A stretch of 64,000 bases of DNA, taken from the NCBI GenBank assembly GCA_964633715.1, contig CAZWHQ010000002.1, forward strand, positions 68,263 to 132,262, read 5' to 3'. Origin of the DNA: JAUWVG01 sp964633715. Its GTDB lineage: Bacteria; Acidobacteriota; Aminicenantia; Aminicenantales; Aminicenantaceae. Positions 1 to 8,928 of the stretch are shown piece by piece. The notes beneath the pieces are model-generated. The model ran no database searches and was not told where the DNA came from. It was given only the letters and a program-made list of their open reading frames with translations. Position 1 is the stretch's first letter. Every line of letters begins with the position of its first letter. Both the position numbers and the translations under genes were made by a program.

Positions 1-425
1 CAATTAAAATGGAGGAGAGAGACAATATCCGAAGGACAAAGAAAGGTGCGTCCCGAACAGTGGAAACTTTGAGGAAAGAACCCTATCAGGACAAGAAGGT
101 TGGAAAAGAGCGGGTTGCCGAAAAGAAGGTCATAGAGCCTGCTTCTGAAGAGAAACCTAAAGAAGAAGTGGCAGTCGAGGAGAAGAAAAAAGAAAAGGAA
201 GAAGAAAAGAAAGAAGACAAGAACGTTGAAAAGAAAGAAGACAAGAAGGAAGAGAAACAAGAAGCTCAGAAAGATGAGAAAGACGAAGAGGTGAAGGTGC
301 GGGCAAAGAAAAAAGACACGAAGACTTCAGCGGAGACTCAAAAAAGGAAAAGGAAAGACGTGGAGAAAAAAGAGACCTCCTCGGGAAAAAAAGAAAAAAC
401 CGTGAAGGAAGAAAAGGAGAAATAA
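1..425 (+). CDS. rpsF: Ribosomal protein S6, 3' end only, with long Lys/Glu-rich tail
   Basis: The reading frame is open from base 3, so the gene begins outside the window; the ATG at 9 is internal. The first residues (IKMEER) resemble the last strand of S6, and rpsR and rplI follow directly, the standard S6-S18-L9 order. S6 binds S18 and 16S rRNA in the 30S platform. Everything after about residue 15 is a low-complexity tail of roughly 120 residues built from K and E with few hydrophobics, probably disordered. Identity rests mainly on position; without the upstream core it could be another KE-rich protein, but that is unlikely. Confidence 0.75.
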   Translation, partial: IKMEERDNIRRTKKGASRTVETLRKEPYQDKKVGKERVAEKKVIEPASEEKPKEEVAVEEKKKEKEEEKKEDKNVEKKEDKKEEKQEAQKDEKDEEVKVRAKKKDTKTSAETQKRKRKDVEKKETSSGKKEKTVKEEKEK

Positions 426-426
426 A

Positions 427-684
427 ATGGCAAGAGAACAGAGAAGAGACAGGCCGACCTACAAAAAATATTTCCCTCCCAAACGTAAAGTCTGCCGTTT
501 TTGTGAACGAAACATCCGGGACATTGATTATAAAAAAGTCGATATTCTGAGAAGGTATTCTTCAGAAAGAGGGAAAATAACTCCGAGACGAGTGACCGGA
601 ACCTGCGCCTATCACCAAAGAAAGTTGGGCGTTGCGATAAAAAGAGCAAGATTGCTCGCCCTGCTGCCGTATATACAAGATTGA
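427..684 (+). CDS. rpsR: Ribosomal protein S18
   Basis: This is an 85-residue S18 of normal length. It starts one base after the rpsF stop, so the two are translationally coupled. The core shows the family pattern from KVCRFCERN through ITPRRVTGTCAYHQRKL to the basic helix IKRARLLALLPY. The CxxC near residue 20 and the later CxxH could bind zinc, as in the cysteine-containing form of S18. S18 pairs with S6 on the 30S platform. No ssb gene lies between rpsF and rpsR, unlike in many bacteria. Confidence 0.96.
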   Translation: MAREQRRDRPTYKKYFPPKRKVCRFCERNIRDIDYKKVDILRRYSSERGKITPRRVTGTCAYHQRKLGVAIKRARLLALLPYIQD

Positions 685-710
685 TAAGACGTGCAAGTGG
701 AGGAAAGAAA

Positions 711-1556
711 ATGAAAATCATCTTAAAGGAAAATATAGAGAACCTAGGAAATAAAGGAGATATCATCAGTGTTGCTGCAGGTTATGGAAGGAATTATTTG
801 CTCCCCAAAAAACTTGCCCTAGAAGTGACTTCGTCCAACATGAAGATGATCGAGATGGAACAGGCTGCCCTAAAAAAGCATCTGGAAAAAGCGCGGGAAT
901 CCTATCAAGATGTTATCCAGAAAATCAGCGACCTATCGTTCTCTTTTAAGAGAAAAGCGGGTGAAAAAGATACCATATTTGGCTCTGTCAGTGTCACGGA
1001 TATCAAAGAGGAATTGGAGAAATTGGGATTTGAAATCGAGAAGAAAAAAATTCTCCTCAAAGAACCCATTAAGAGACTGGGCAACTACACTGTCCCCATC
1101 AAGGTCTTTTTAGATGACATAGCAGAAATTAAGGTGCAGGTCCTTCCCGAAGGCGCGGAAGAAGACATAAAACCAGTTGATGGGCAAGCAAAAGAGGAGC
1201 CGAAAGAAAAGAAGCCTGCAGAGAAAGCAGAAGTAAAAAAAGAGGAAGAGCCAAAAGAAGAATTGCGCGCCAAAAAACCAATAGAAGAAACCGTGGTCGA
1301 GGAATCAATGGCCAAAACTCCTGATGAAAAAAAGCTGGACGAAGCAGCGCCTCAAGAAGATAAAAAGGCGGTCCAAAGTGACCCTCCTTCCCCGGGAGCG
1401 GAGGAGAAACCGGATCCAGAACCCGAAGTCGAGGTAAAAAAAGAAGAGAAAGAAGTTCAGAAAGAAGAAGCGGCAGCAGAGAAGACAAGTTCCGAAGAAA
1501 CCGTCAAAACTGAAGAAAAAGTCGAGAATAACGAGAAAAACAAGACAAGCCAGTAA
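711..1556 (+). CDS. rplI: Ribosomal protein L9 with acidic/basic C-terminal extension
   Basis: I chose the ATG at 711 because GGAGG-like sequence sits just upstream and the protein then begins MKIILKENIENLG, the canonical L9 N-terminus; an in-frame start at 681 would add ten unlikely residues. Residues 1-150 are a complete two-domain L9 joined by the usual long helix (about 40-75). L9 binds 23S rRNA at the L1 stalk base. About 130 further residues, rich in K, E, A and P, follow the normal end. The S6 encoded two genes upstream has a similar tail, so this is a local theme rather than an accident. Confidence 0.95.
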   Translation: MKIILKENIENLGNKGDIISVAAGYGRNYLLPKKLALEVTSSNMKMIEMEQAALKKHLEKARESYQDVIQKISDLSFSFKRKAGEKDTIFGSVSVTDIKEELEKLGFEIEKKKILLKEPIKRLGNYTVPIKVFLDDIAEIKVQVLPEGAEEDIKPVDGQAKEEPKEKKPAEKAEVKKEEEPKEELRAKKPIEETVVEESMAKTPDEKKLDEAAPQEDKKAVQSDPPSPGAEEKPDPEPEVEVKKEEKEVQKEEAAAEKTSSEETVKTEEKVENNEKNKTSQ

Positions 1557-1570
1557 AAAATCATTATAAT
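1542..1570 (+). promoter_or_regulatory. Possible promoter for dnaB
   Basis: AAGACA (1542-1547) and a perfect TATAAT (1565-1570) are separated by exactly 17 bp, at the very end of rplI. The -35 matches consensus at four of six positions. Transcription would start near 1577, about 38 bases before dnaB. Inference from sequence only. Confidence 0.45.
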
Positions 1571-1582
1571 ATTTGCGCAACA

Positions 1583-1605
1583 GGGCTAAAAACACGTAAA
1601 AGCCC
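1583..1605 (+). other. Hairpin in the rplI-dnaB gap
   Basis: GGGCT (1583-1587) pairs with AGCCC (1601-1605) around a 13-base A-rich loop, ending a few bases before the dnaB ribosome-binding region. No U-run follows, so it is not an intrinsic terminator. It could modulate dnaB translation or be an RNA-processing site. Confidence 0.35.
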
Positions 1606-1614
1606 CGAGGAACC

Positions 1615-2970
1615 ATGGAACTTGACTTGATGTTTTTGAAAAAAACTCCCCCCCATAGCATGGAGTCTGAAAAGACCGTTCTGGGCGGAATTTTAGTCAA
1701 TAACAAAAACCTGAATGTTGTGCTTTCTATCGTTATTCCAGAGGATTTTTATAAAGAGGCCCACAGAACTATTCTTGAAAAAATCATTAAGCTTGTGGAT
1801 AAAGGCCTCCCTGCGGATTTGCTCTCGCTTACAGAAGAACTCCAGAAAAGCGGACATCTGGATGAAGTGGGCGGTGCGACCTATGTCTCTTCATTGATGG
1901 ATGGTGTTCCCAGAAGCCTTAATATCGAGTACCACACACAAACGATCAAAGAAAAAGCCCTCCTGCGGAGACTCATCTTGTCTTCGGCGAAGACAATCAC
2001 CCAGAGTTACGAGCAGAAAGAAGATCCCGATCGGATTTTAGATGAGGCACAGGCAGGGATTATTCAGGTGGCGGAGCAAAGGATCCAACAGGGTTTTGTT
2101 CCCATTGCAAGCGTGACATCTCCCACGTTGGAGGTTGTGGATGCTTATAGGAAGAAAAAAGATGCGGTAACCGGAGTCCCGGCAGGATTTCGTGATTTAG
2201 ATGCTTTGACTTCTGGATTTCATGGTTCTGAATTTGTGGTTATCGCTGCACGCCCATCGATGGGCAAAACCGCATTATGTCTTAACATCTCACAGCATGT
2301 TGGAATCAAGGCCAATGGATCGGTCGGTTTTTTTTCTTTGGAAATGGCCAAGGAGCAACTTGTTCTGCGGATGTTATGTGCTGAAGCCCAACTTGACCTC
2401 AAAAAGGCAAGAACCGGGTTTGTTGGAGATAGAGAATTTGAACGGCTGAAGTTAGCGGCTGAAGTCCTTTCTCAAGCCAGGGTGTTTGTGGATGAAACTC
2501 CTGCTCTCAGCGTGATGGAAATGAAGGCCAAGTCAAGACGGTTAAAAATGGAACACGGCTTAGACATCGTTTTCATCGATTATATTCAACTCATGCGCGT
2601 GGGAGGGAGGTTTGAAAACAGAAACCAGGAAATGTCCTTTATTTCCCGCTCGTTGAAAGAGTTGTCAAAAGAACTGCAGATTCCTGTTGTGGGGATCTCT
2701 CAGCTCAGCAGGGCGCCTGAAAAAGGGCGCCGCGAACCTATCCCCCAACTCTCCGATCTGAGAGAATCGGGGGCTATCGAACAGGATGCAGATGTGGTCA
2801 TTTTTATCTATCGACCGGAGTTTTACAGGCCGGATGAGGAAAATATTCGGGGAATTGCAGAGATCAATGTAGCCAAACAGCGGAACGGCCCGACCGGGAA
2901 AATCAGCCTTGCCTTTATACGAGAGTATGCCAGATTCGCAGACATGGAATTTCATTCTTTTGAACCGTAA
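1615..2970 (+). CDS. dnaB: Replicative DNA helicase DnaB
   Basis: This 451-residue protein is a full-length RecA-fold helicase with no intein. The N-terminal primase-interacting domain spans about residues 10-110. Walker A reads ARPSMGKTAL near residue 205, Walker B FIDYIQLM near 320, and the family motifs SRSLKELSKEL, ISQLSR and the arginine-rich C-terminus are all present. It unwinds DNA at the fork. The rpsF-rpsR-rplI-dnaB order is common in bacteria. The start at 1615 lies after GAGGAACC; a later ATG (1630) is possible but less well placed. Confidence 0.97.
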   Translation: MELDLMFLKKTPPHSMESEKTVLGGILVNNKNLNVVLSIVIPEDFYKEAHRTILEKIIKLVDKGLPADLLSLTEELQKSGHLDEVGGATYVSSLMDGVPRSLNIEYHTQTIKEKALLRRLILSSAKTITQSYEQKEDPDRILDEAQAGIIQVAEQRIQQGFVPIASVTSPTLEVVDAYRKKKDAVTGVPAGFRDLDALTSGFHGSEFVVIAARPSMGKTALCLNISQHVGIKANGSVGFFSLEMAKEQLVLRMLCAEAQLDLKKARTGFVGDREFERLKLAAEVLSQARVFVDETPALSVMEMKAKSRRLKMEHGLDIVFIDYIQLMRVGGRFENRNQEMSFISRSLKELSKELQIPVVGISQLSRAPEKGRREPIPQLSDLRESGAIEQDADVVIFIYRPEFYRPDEENIRGIAEINVAKQRNGPTGKISLAFIREYARFADMEFHSFEP

Positions 2971-2972
2971 AA

Positions 2973-3761
2973 ATGACAGAGCCCAATCGGTCCTCTTTTC
3001 TGTTTCGATTTTTAACAAAAGCTGGAGAGATCGGAGAGCTCTTCAGATTGACCGTAAAAAACATATTCACAAAATCGTGGGAAAAGAAAAACTTTCTCCA
3101 GCAGTTGGAAGAAATAGGTGTCAAGTCCCTCCCGATTGTGACAATTACAGCCGCTTTTGGCGGATTGGTTTTTGGCCTTCAGATCTATATTGCATTTACT
3201 AGATATGTGGGACATGGATCCGAGGCTTACTCCGGGCCGATCATATCTTTGGGCCTATCGAAGGAGCTGATCCCTGTTTTTGTAGGGCTCATGCTTTCGG
3301 GGCGCGTGGGCTCATCTATGGCGGCTGAAATCGGCACAATGAAAATCACCGAGCAAATCGATGCCCTTTTTAGTTTGGGTGCAGATCCGAACCGTTTTCT
3401 TGTTGTCCCAAGGACTTTGGCATGTGTGGTTATCCTTCCCATGTTGACGCTCTATGGTGACTTTATCGGGATCCTTTCGGGTTTTTTCTACAATATTGTG
3501 CTCATGGGAGTGAACCGTCATGTCTACATCACCAACACGTTAACCTACTTTGAGATGTGGGATGTGGTCTCTGGACTTATCAAGGCAGTATTCTTTGGTT
3601 TGATTATCGCTATTATTGGCTGCTGGCAGGGATTGAGGACGGAAGCCGGTGCGGAAGGCGTCGGGAAAGCGACAACACGAGCTGCCGTGATCTCGAGTAT
3701 TCTCATTCTTATATTTAACTTTTTTCTCAGCAAAATTCTTCCGGGGAGTGTCAGCGGGTGA
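2973..3761 (+). CDS. mlaE: MlaE-type lipid ABC transporter permease
   Basis: This 262-residue polytopic inner-membrane protein has the MlaE family fold: hydrophobic segments near residues 50-75, 90-110, 145-190 and 205-260, with the conserved cytoplasmic stretch EIGTMKITEQIDAL. It forms the membrane channel of an MCE transporter that moves phospholipid between inner and outer membranes. It begins two bases after dnaB and its stop overlaps the GTG of mlaF (GTGA), so MlaE and MlaF are made together. Genes for MlaA, MlaB and MlaC are not seen nearby. Confidence 0.93.
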   Translation: MTEPNRSSFLFRFLTKAGEIGELFRLTVKNIFTKSWEKKNFLQQLEEIGVKSLPIVTITAAFGGLVFGLQIYIAFTRYVGHGSEAYSGPIISLGLSKELIPVFVGLMLSGRVGSSMAAEIGTMKITEQIDALFSLGADPNRFLVVPRTLACVVILPMLTLYGDFIGILSGFFYNIVLMGVNRHVYITNTLTYFEMWDVVSGLIKAVFFGLIIAIIGCWQGLRTEAGAEGVGKATTRAAVISSILILIFNFFLSKILPGSVSG

Positions 3762-4507
3762 TTCGTTTTTTGGAGGTGCATAAATCCTTTGGAGAGAACC
3801 ATGTGCTCAGAGGCCTGAATTTAGAGATCAATAAAGGAGAAACCCTCGTTGTTATCGGACAAAGCGGTTCTGGGAAAAGTGTTCTCCTCAAACATATGAT
3901 CGGACTCCTTTTGCCTGATAGGGGACAGATATTTATTGATGGAGTAAATGTGACCAACCTTCGAGATGAGAAAGAGCTGTATGCGATCCGAAGGAAATTT
4001 GCCATGCTCTTCCAGGGAGCCGCACTTTTTGATTCCATGACAGTGGCTCAGAATGTGAGCTTCGGATTGGAGCGGTACACGAACTATCCTTCAGAAAAAA
4101 TCCAGAGAATTGTCACAGAGTGTTTAGATATTGTGGGTTTACGGAATGTGGAACATCTGATGCCATTTGAGCTTAGCGGTGGGATGAAAAAGAGAGTTGG
4201 ACTGGCAAGAGCCATCGCGTACAATCCTGAGATTATTCTCTATGATGAACCCTCTACGGGTATTGACCAAATCCGAGCCAATGCCATTAATGACCTGATT
4301 AACAGGTTGAAGGAGGAGCTGAATGTGACCTCTGTTGTCATCACTCATGATATGGACAGCACGTTTAAGGTGGCGGACAGGATTGCCATGCTCTACCAGG
4401 GGTCGATTATTGAGAGCGGAACAAAAGAAGAGATTCAGAATTCGAAGAATCGAATTGTCCAGCAGTTTATTCATGGAGATGCGGAAGGGCCTCTTGAAAA
4501 TTGGTAA
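3758..4507 (+). CDS. mlaF: MlaF-type lipid ABC transporter ATPase
   Basis: This 249-residue ATPase starts at GTG 3758, overlapping the mlaE stop. It has Walker A GQSGSGKS (near residue 35), signature LSGGMKKRVGLARA (near 140), Walker B IILYDEP and the switch histidine in VVITHDMD. It powers the MlaE/MlaD complex at the inner membrane. The order mlaE-mlaF-mlaD matches the minimal MCE cassette. High confidence in the family; the direction of lipid transport cannot be told from sequence. Confidence 0.94.
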   Translation: MIRFLEVHKSFGENHVLRGLNLEINKGETLVVIGQSGSGKSVLLKHMIGLLLPDRGQIFIDGVNVTNLRDEKELYAIRRKFAMLFQGAALFDSMTVAQNVSFGLERYTNYPSEKIQRIVTECLDIVGLRNVEHLMPFELSGGMKKRVGLARAIAYNPEIILYDEPSTGIDQIRANAINDLINRLKEELNVTSVVITHDMDSTFKVADRIAMLYQGSIIESGTKEEIQNSKNRIVQQFIHGDAEGPLENW

Positions 4508-4543
4508 AGAATAGTCTAGGGTGAATGAATAGAAGAGACCATA

Positions 4544-5917
4544 ATGAAGAGTTTAAAAAAGGAAGAAAAAAGGGCAAAAAGAGAATTGGAGGACAGAAAT
4601 GTCCGTGAATTTAAACAAAAAGTAAAAATCGGCGTCTTTTTTGTGACAATATTCCTTATTTTTGCCATGTTTATTATGTTTGTGGGGGATATAGGCCTTA
4701 TTTTTAAGAAAAAAGGGTATCCTCTCTATGTGTCGTTTGACACCGTCATTGGATTGGCCAAAAGGTCCTATGTTCGGATGGCGGGATTAAAAATTGGGTA
4801 CGTGAAAGATATCCAATTAAAAGGAGTCCGGCCTGAAGTCGAGCTGCTTATTGCTCCGGCCGTTAAAGTCCAAAATGGATCAAAAGCGACCATGGCTACA
4901 GCTGGGCTTATCGGAGAAAAATATGTAGAGATTATTCCTGGAGAGGACGAGGGTTTTTTCCTACCAGGGGAAAACCTGCTTCCCGAAGTCTCCTTTGATA
5001 TCGAACAGCTTGGGAAAATGTTTCTTTCAGTAGGAGAGGATGTGAAGGCACTGGGTGAGTCCGTCAAGATAATTCTTGGTAAGGAGGAATCGGCGACCAG
5101 CGTCCAGGATGCCTTAGAAGAATATTCGGCCTTGGCGACAAATCTGAAAGAATTCTTGTCTGAAAACCGCCAAAGTGTCAAGCAGGGGATTCAAAATACT
5201 GCGAAGGCGGTCGACAGCTTTGAAAAAAAAGTAGAGGACATTTCGAGGGATCTGGAAGAATTTGTTTCGGTCATGAAGGAAATGGTTGAAGAAAACAGAG
5301 ATCCTATCAGACTGAATTTAGTAAAGATCAAGGATCTGATCGAAAAAACTGAAAAATCTCTACAGCTTTTAAATGAATCTCTCGAGAAGATCAATAAAGG
5401 GGATGGAACAATTGGAAAGTTGATCCAGAATCCTGATCTCTACCAGCGTGCTGAAGGAGCGCTGGAGGACATCGAGAGAATTATCAATCCTCTCGTTTCC
5501 ATGACTGCTCGTTTTGGACTGCGGGCAGAGTATTTCAGTCAAAGCCAAATGGTCAAAAATACATTCATGGTGGACATCTGGGCGGCCAAAAACAAGTATT
5601 TCCTTGGCCAGGCGGTCTATGATCCCTGGCTGGATGTATTCACTCTGTCTATCCAAGGAGGCTACCGCCTGGGCCCTTTCGTTCCAAGGTTGGGAGTTCT
5701 TGAATCCAAGGTTGGCGCTGGACTAGATGTCTACACATTGGAGGACCGTCTGCTGGTTAGCCTGGAAGGATTTGATTTTAACAGGCAGACAAGTCCCCGT
5801 TTTCGGGCATGGACCCGGTATTCGGCCACAAAAAACCTTTATATTATCCTCGGAATCGATGATTTCACTTTAACCTCTAAAAGAGAGTTTTATTTCGGAC
5901 TGGGCCTGGGATTGTAA
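4544..5917 (+). CDS. mlaD: MlaD-like MCE protein with coiled coil and beta-barrel-like C-terminus
   Basis: This is a 457-residue protein, much longer than E. coli MlaD (about 180). A charged cytoplasmic start and one membrane helix lie at about residues 25-50, and the MCE domain at about 60-135 (VSFDTVIGLAKRSYVRMAG onward). A long heptad-like helix runs from about 165 to 290. The last ~130 residues alternate polar and aromatic/hydrophobic residues, with many Y, F and G, and end in FYFGLGLGL, as expected of outer-membrane beta strands. An MlaD with a fused barrel has been reported in the diderm Firmicute Veillonella as a trans-envelope bridge; this protein has the same architecture. The barrel is inferred, not modelled. 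Confidence 0.85.
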   Translation: MKSLKKEEKRAKRELEDRNVREFKQKVKIGVFFVTIFLIFAMFIMFVGDIGLIFKKKGYPLYVSFDTVIGLAKRSYVRMAGLKIGYVKDIQLKGVRPEVELLIAPAVKVQNGSKATMATAGLIGEKYVEIIPGEDEGFFLPGENLLPEVSFDIEQLGKMFLSVGEDVKALGESVKIILGKEESATSVQDALEEYSALATNLKEFLSENRQSVKQGIQNTAKAVDSFEKKVEDISRDLEEFVSVMKEMVEENRDPIRLNLVKIKDLIEKTEKSLQLLNESLEKINKGDGTIGKLIQNPDLYQRAEGALEDIERIINPLVSMTARFGLRAEYFSQSQMVKNTFMVDIWAAKNKYFLGQAVYDPWLDVFTLSIQGGYRLGPFVPRLGVLESKVGAGLDVYTLEDRLLVSLEGFDFNRQTSPRFRAWTRYSATKNLYIILGIDDFTLTSKREFYFGLGLGL

Positions 5918-7272
5918 TGAAGACCAAAACGACTTTTTCCTGCCAAAATTGTGGATTCCACTCCCCCAAATGGCTTGGACGCTGTCCGAGCTGCGGCGAA
6001 TGGGAAACTCTTGTTGAGGAAATGGAGGAACAATCTGCAGAAGGTTTTTCTTTTCCTGTGTCTGATCCCGTGCTTTACAAAGATGTCAAGGAGGCAAAAA
6101 AGAGGAGGATCAAAACTGGAATCGAGGAACTCAACCGTGTTATTGGAGGCGGTGTTGTCTTGGGATCTCTCGTGTTGGTGGGGGGGGAGCCCGGAATCGG
6201 GAAGTCGACACTTTTGCTCCAGATCAGCCGTGATTTTGCGGAACAAGGTGAAAAGGTCCTTTATATCTCGGGAGAGGAATCCTTGGAACAAATCAAGCTT
6301 CGTGGAAAACGGCTTGGTGTGCAAGGTGGAGACCTGTATCTATTGGCGGAAACAAACCTCGAAAGAATTATAACTCAGGCCGAAAAACTCAATCCTCAGA
6401 TTCTCATCCTGGATTCCGTTCAAACGGCCTTCTCCTCCAAATTGTCTTCAAGTCCTGGTACGATCAGCCAGGTCCGGGAAGTCACCAATCAAATTTTTCG
6501 CTTTGCAAAAGCTAGAGAAATCTCTTCTTTCCTTATTGGACATATCACCAAGGAAGGCTCATTGGCTGGGCCAAAGTCTTTGGAGCACATGGTTGATGTG
6601 GTGCTCTATTTTGAAGGAGAACAAGATCACAGCTACAGAGTTCTGCGGGCCTTAAAGAATAGATTTGGGCCGGTGTCCGAGCTGGCCGTGTTTGAAATGG
6701 AAGAGAAGGGTCTTCAAGCTATTGCGAACCCATCGGCATTTTTCTTAAAAGAACGGCCAAAGGATGAGGCTGGAAGTGTTGTTGTCTGCACACTCAAGGG
6801 ATCGCGACCTCTTCTGGCGGAAGTTCAAGCCCTTGTCTCCTCTACTCTGTTTTCTGGAAATCCCCGAAGGATGACGGTCGGATTGGATCACTTCCGTACG
6901 GCTATGCTCCTGGCACTGATAGAGAGGAAACTGGGATTCAGTTTTGCAGGGGAAGATGTTTACTTGAATGTGCCTGGAGGTCTTTCTCTGGAAGAACCAG
7001 CCACCGATCTTGCGGTGATCTTGGCTGTTATATCCTGCATGAAAAATAAGGCGGTCCCGCCGGATGTCGCCATCTTTGGTGAAGTGGGGCTGAGTGGAGA
7101 AATCCGCTCTGTCAGCCAACCGCTTACTCGGCTGAAAGAGGCCTCTTCTTTGGGTTTTAACAAGGTGATCCTTCCAAATGGGAATAAAATTAATAAAGAT
7201 TTACGAGGGCTTCCTGATCTTCAGCTATTAGAGGCGAAAAATATCAGAGAGGCTTCCAATATATTATTTTAA
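5917..7272 (+). CDS. radA: DNA repair protein RadA
   Basis: This 451-residue protein has the complete RadA architecture: an N-terminal C4 zinc finger (CQNCG...CPSCGEW, residues 9-30), a RecA-like ATPase with Walker A GEPGIGKST near residue 95, the KNRFG motif near 247 that defines RadA, and a C-terminal Lon-like domain. It acts in branch migration during homologous recombination. Its ATG shares one base with the mlaD stop (TAATG). Residues and length are normal. Confidence 0.96.
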   Translation: MKTKTTFSCQNCGFHSPKWLGRCPSCGEWETLVEEMEEQSAEGFSFPVSDPVLYKDVKEAKKRRIKTGIEELNRVIGGGVVLGSLVLVGGEPGIGKSTLLLQISRDFAEQGEKVLYISGEESLEQIKLRGKRLGVQGGDLYLLAETNLERIITQAEKLNPQILILDSVQTAFSSKLSSSPGTISQVREVTNQIFRFAKAREISSFLIGHITKEGSLAGPKSLEHMVDVVLYFEGEQDHSYRVLRALKNRFGPVSELAVFEMEEKGLQAIANPSAFFLKERPKDEAGSVVVCTLKGSRPLLAEVQALVSSTLFSGNPRRMTVGLDHFRTAMLLALIERKLGFSFAGEDVYLNVPGGLSLEEPATDLAVILAVISCMKNKAVPPDVAIFGEVGLSGEIRSVSQPLTRLKEASSLGFNKVILPNGNKINKDLRGLPDLQLLEAKNIREASNILF

Positions 7273-7283
7273 AGGTAAAACTC

Positions 7284-8276
7284 ATGGCTATTTTTATTTT
7301 ACGATTTATCATTCTTGCCATCATAACAGCATCAGGATACTTTTTCCCCCCGTTTCATTTGAAAAACTTCATCGGAGCCGGGATTGCCCTGGTTTTGGGT
7401 GTTGTTATCGTCTATCTTGAGACAAGAATTCGGAAGAGCCAGTTTAAAATCATCTGGTCATCGACCTTGGGGACGTATGCAGGGGTGCTTCTCGGGTGGG
7501 GTTTGGGTTCTATCTATAAGACGATTTCTCAAGACATAACAACGGCTGCGTTCATCCGCATCTTTTTTCTCATTATCATGCCCTATATTGGCTTCCTTGT
7601 GGGGACGCGCAAGTTTGAGTGGTTGTATCCTGCGCATCTGTTCGACTTTTTTCAAGAAAAAAGAACGGGACAGTCTCAGAAAATCCTCGACACCAGCGTT
7701 ATTATTGACGGCCGGATCGCAGATATTAGCAATACCGCGTTTATCGAAGGCCCCTTGATTGTTCCTCAGTTCATTCTCAAGGAGCTGCAGCTCGTCGCCG
7801 ACTCTCCTGACGGGGTCAAAAGACAAAGAGGGCGGAGAGGTTTGGACGTTTTAGAGCAGTTACAAAAATCTTCACAGGTTTCGGTCATCATCTCTGAAGT
7901 AGATTTTCCGGAAATCAAGGAAGTGGATACTAAGTTAATTGAAATGGCCAAGCAGTTTGATGGAAAAATCATTACTAATGATTATAACTTAAGCAAGGTC
8001 GCTCAACTCCAGGGTGTCCCCATCCTCAACATCAATGAACTGGCGAATACTCTTAAACCTGTGGTTCTTCCCGGTGAGGCGATCAAGGTGTTTATCCTTA
8101 AAGAAGGAAAAGAAAAGGATCAAGGAGTGGCCTATCTGGACGACGGGACGATGGTTGTGGTGGACAACTCCCGGAAATTGATCGGACAGACGGTCGATGT
8201 CACAGTCACATCTGTCCTGCAAACCACCGTAGGAAAGATGATCTTTGGCCGATACAATGATGATAATGATGAGTAA
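7284..8276 (+). CDS. Membrane-anchored PIN/TRAM domain protein (YacL family)
   Basis: This 330-residue protein has three or four N-terminal membrane helices (about residues 1-110), a PIN nuclease-like domain starting at ILDTSVIIDGR (near 135) with later acidic residues in ITNDYNLSKVAQ, and a C-terminal TRAM domain (about 255-315). The family resembles Bacillus YacL; PIN domains are usually ribonucleases and TRAM binds RNA, but the substrate is unknown. It lies between radA and ispD; the same neighbourhood order occurs in many Gram-positives. Confidence 0.88.
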   Translation: MAIFILRFIILAIITASGYFFPPFHLKNFIGAGIALVLGVVIVYLETRIRKSQFKIIWSSTLGTYAGVLLGWGLGSIYKTISQDITTAAFIRIFFLIIMPYIGFLVGTRKFEWLYPAHLFDFFQEKRTGQSQKILDTSVIIDGRIADISNTAFIEGPLIVPQFILKELQLVADSPDGVKRQRGRRGLDVLEQLQKSSQVSVIISEVDFPEIKEVDTKLIEMAKQFDGKIITNDYNLSKVAQLQGVPILNINELANTLKPVVLPGEAIKVFILKEGKEKDQGVAYLDDGTMVVVDNSRKLIGQTVDVTVTSVLQTTVGKMIFGRYNDDNDE

Positions 8277-8928
8277 TGTCTTTGTGATCATCGTGGCTGC
8301 GGGTGAGGGAAAACGTTTTGGCTCTCCCAAGCTGTTTGCAGTCGTAAAGGGGAAAATGATTCTGGACTACAGCCTGGAGACATTCAACAACCATCCGGGG
8401 ATTTTTGAGATGGTTCTTGTTTTGCGAGAGACAACGGAGGAAGCAATTTTTTTAGATCGATACGAAAAATTAAAAACCGTGGCAATTGGGGGAAAAAGAC
8501 GCCAGGATTCTGTTTTGTCAGGTTTCCAGCAGATAAGCCCGGCCCAAGGGGATATTGTTCTTGTCCATGATGCAGCCAGACCAATGGTCAAAGCTGAATT
8601 GATAAATGCCGTCATTAAGAAGACTCAGGCAAAAGGCGCCGCCGTTCCTGTTTTGCCTGTTAGTGATACCATAAAAAAGATCGTTGGCGATCGAGTTTCT
8701 CAGACTATCGATCGTCAGGGATTATGTCGCATACAGACTCCTCAAGGATTTTCCTGTGAGATCCTCAGCAGAGCTTTTAAAAGGAACTTAGAAGAGCAAA
8801 CCATGTATACGGACGAAGCGACCCTTGTAGAAAGGCTGGGTCAAGATGTGTTTGTTGTACAAGGAGATCCTCAAAATTTGAAAATCACCGTGCCTGAGGA
8901 CTTAAAGATTGTGGAGGCCCTGTGCTGA
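8269..8928 (+). CDS. ispD: 2-C-methyl-D-erythritol 4-phosphate cytidylyltransferase
   Basis: IspD transfers CMP to MEP in the non-mevalonate isoprenoid pathway. The N-terminal nucleotide loop VIIVAAGEGKRFG and the later VLVHDAARPMV and DTIK motifs are present. Several ATGs cluster at 8257-8269; I chose 8269 because the signature then starts six residues in. The gene overlaps the end of the PIN/TRAM gene by 8 bases, and its own end overlaps ispF by 7. Confidence 0.94.
   Translation: MSNVFVIIVAAGEGKRFGSPKLFAVVKGKMILDYSLETFNNHPGIFEMVLVLRETTEEAIFLDRYEKLKTVAIGGKRRQDSVLSGFQQISPAQGDIVLVHDAARPMVKAELINAVIKKTQAKGAAVPVLPVSDTIKKIVGDRVSQTIDRQGLCRIQTPQGFSCEILSRAFKRNLEEQTMYTDEATLVERLGQDVFVVQGDPQNLKITVPEDLKIVEALC

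Noticed and set aside
1583..1605. Intrinsic terminator after rplI
   Set aside because: The hairpin lacks a following U-run and sits within the dnaB leader.
7458..7826. Minus-strand open frame within the PIN/TRAM gene
   Set aside because: Shadow frame of a well-supported gene; no ribosome site or domain.
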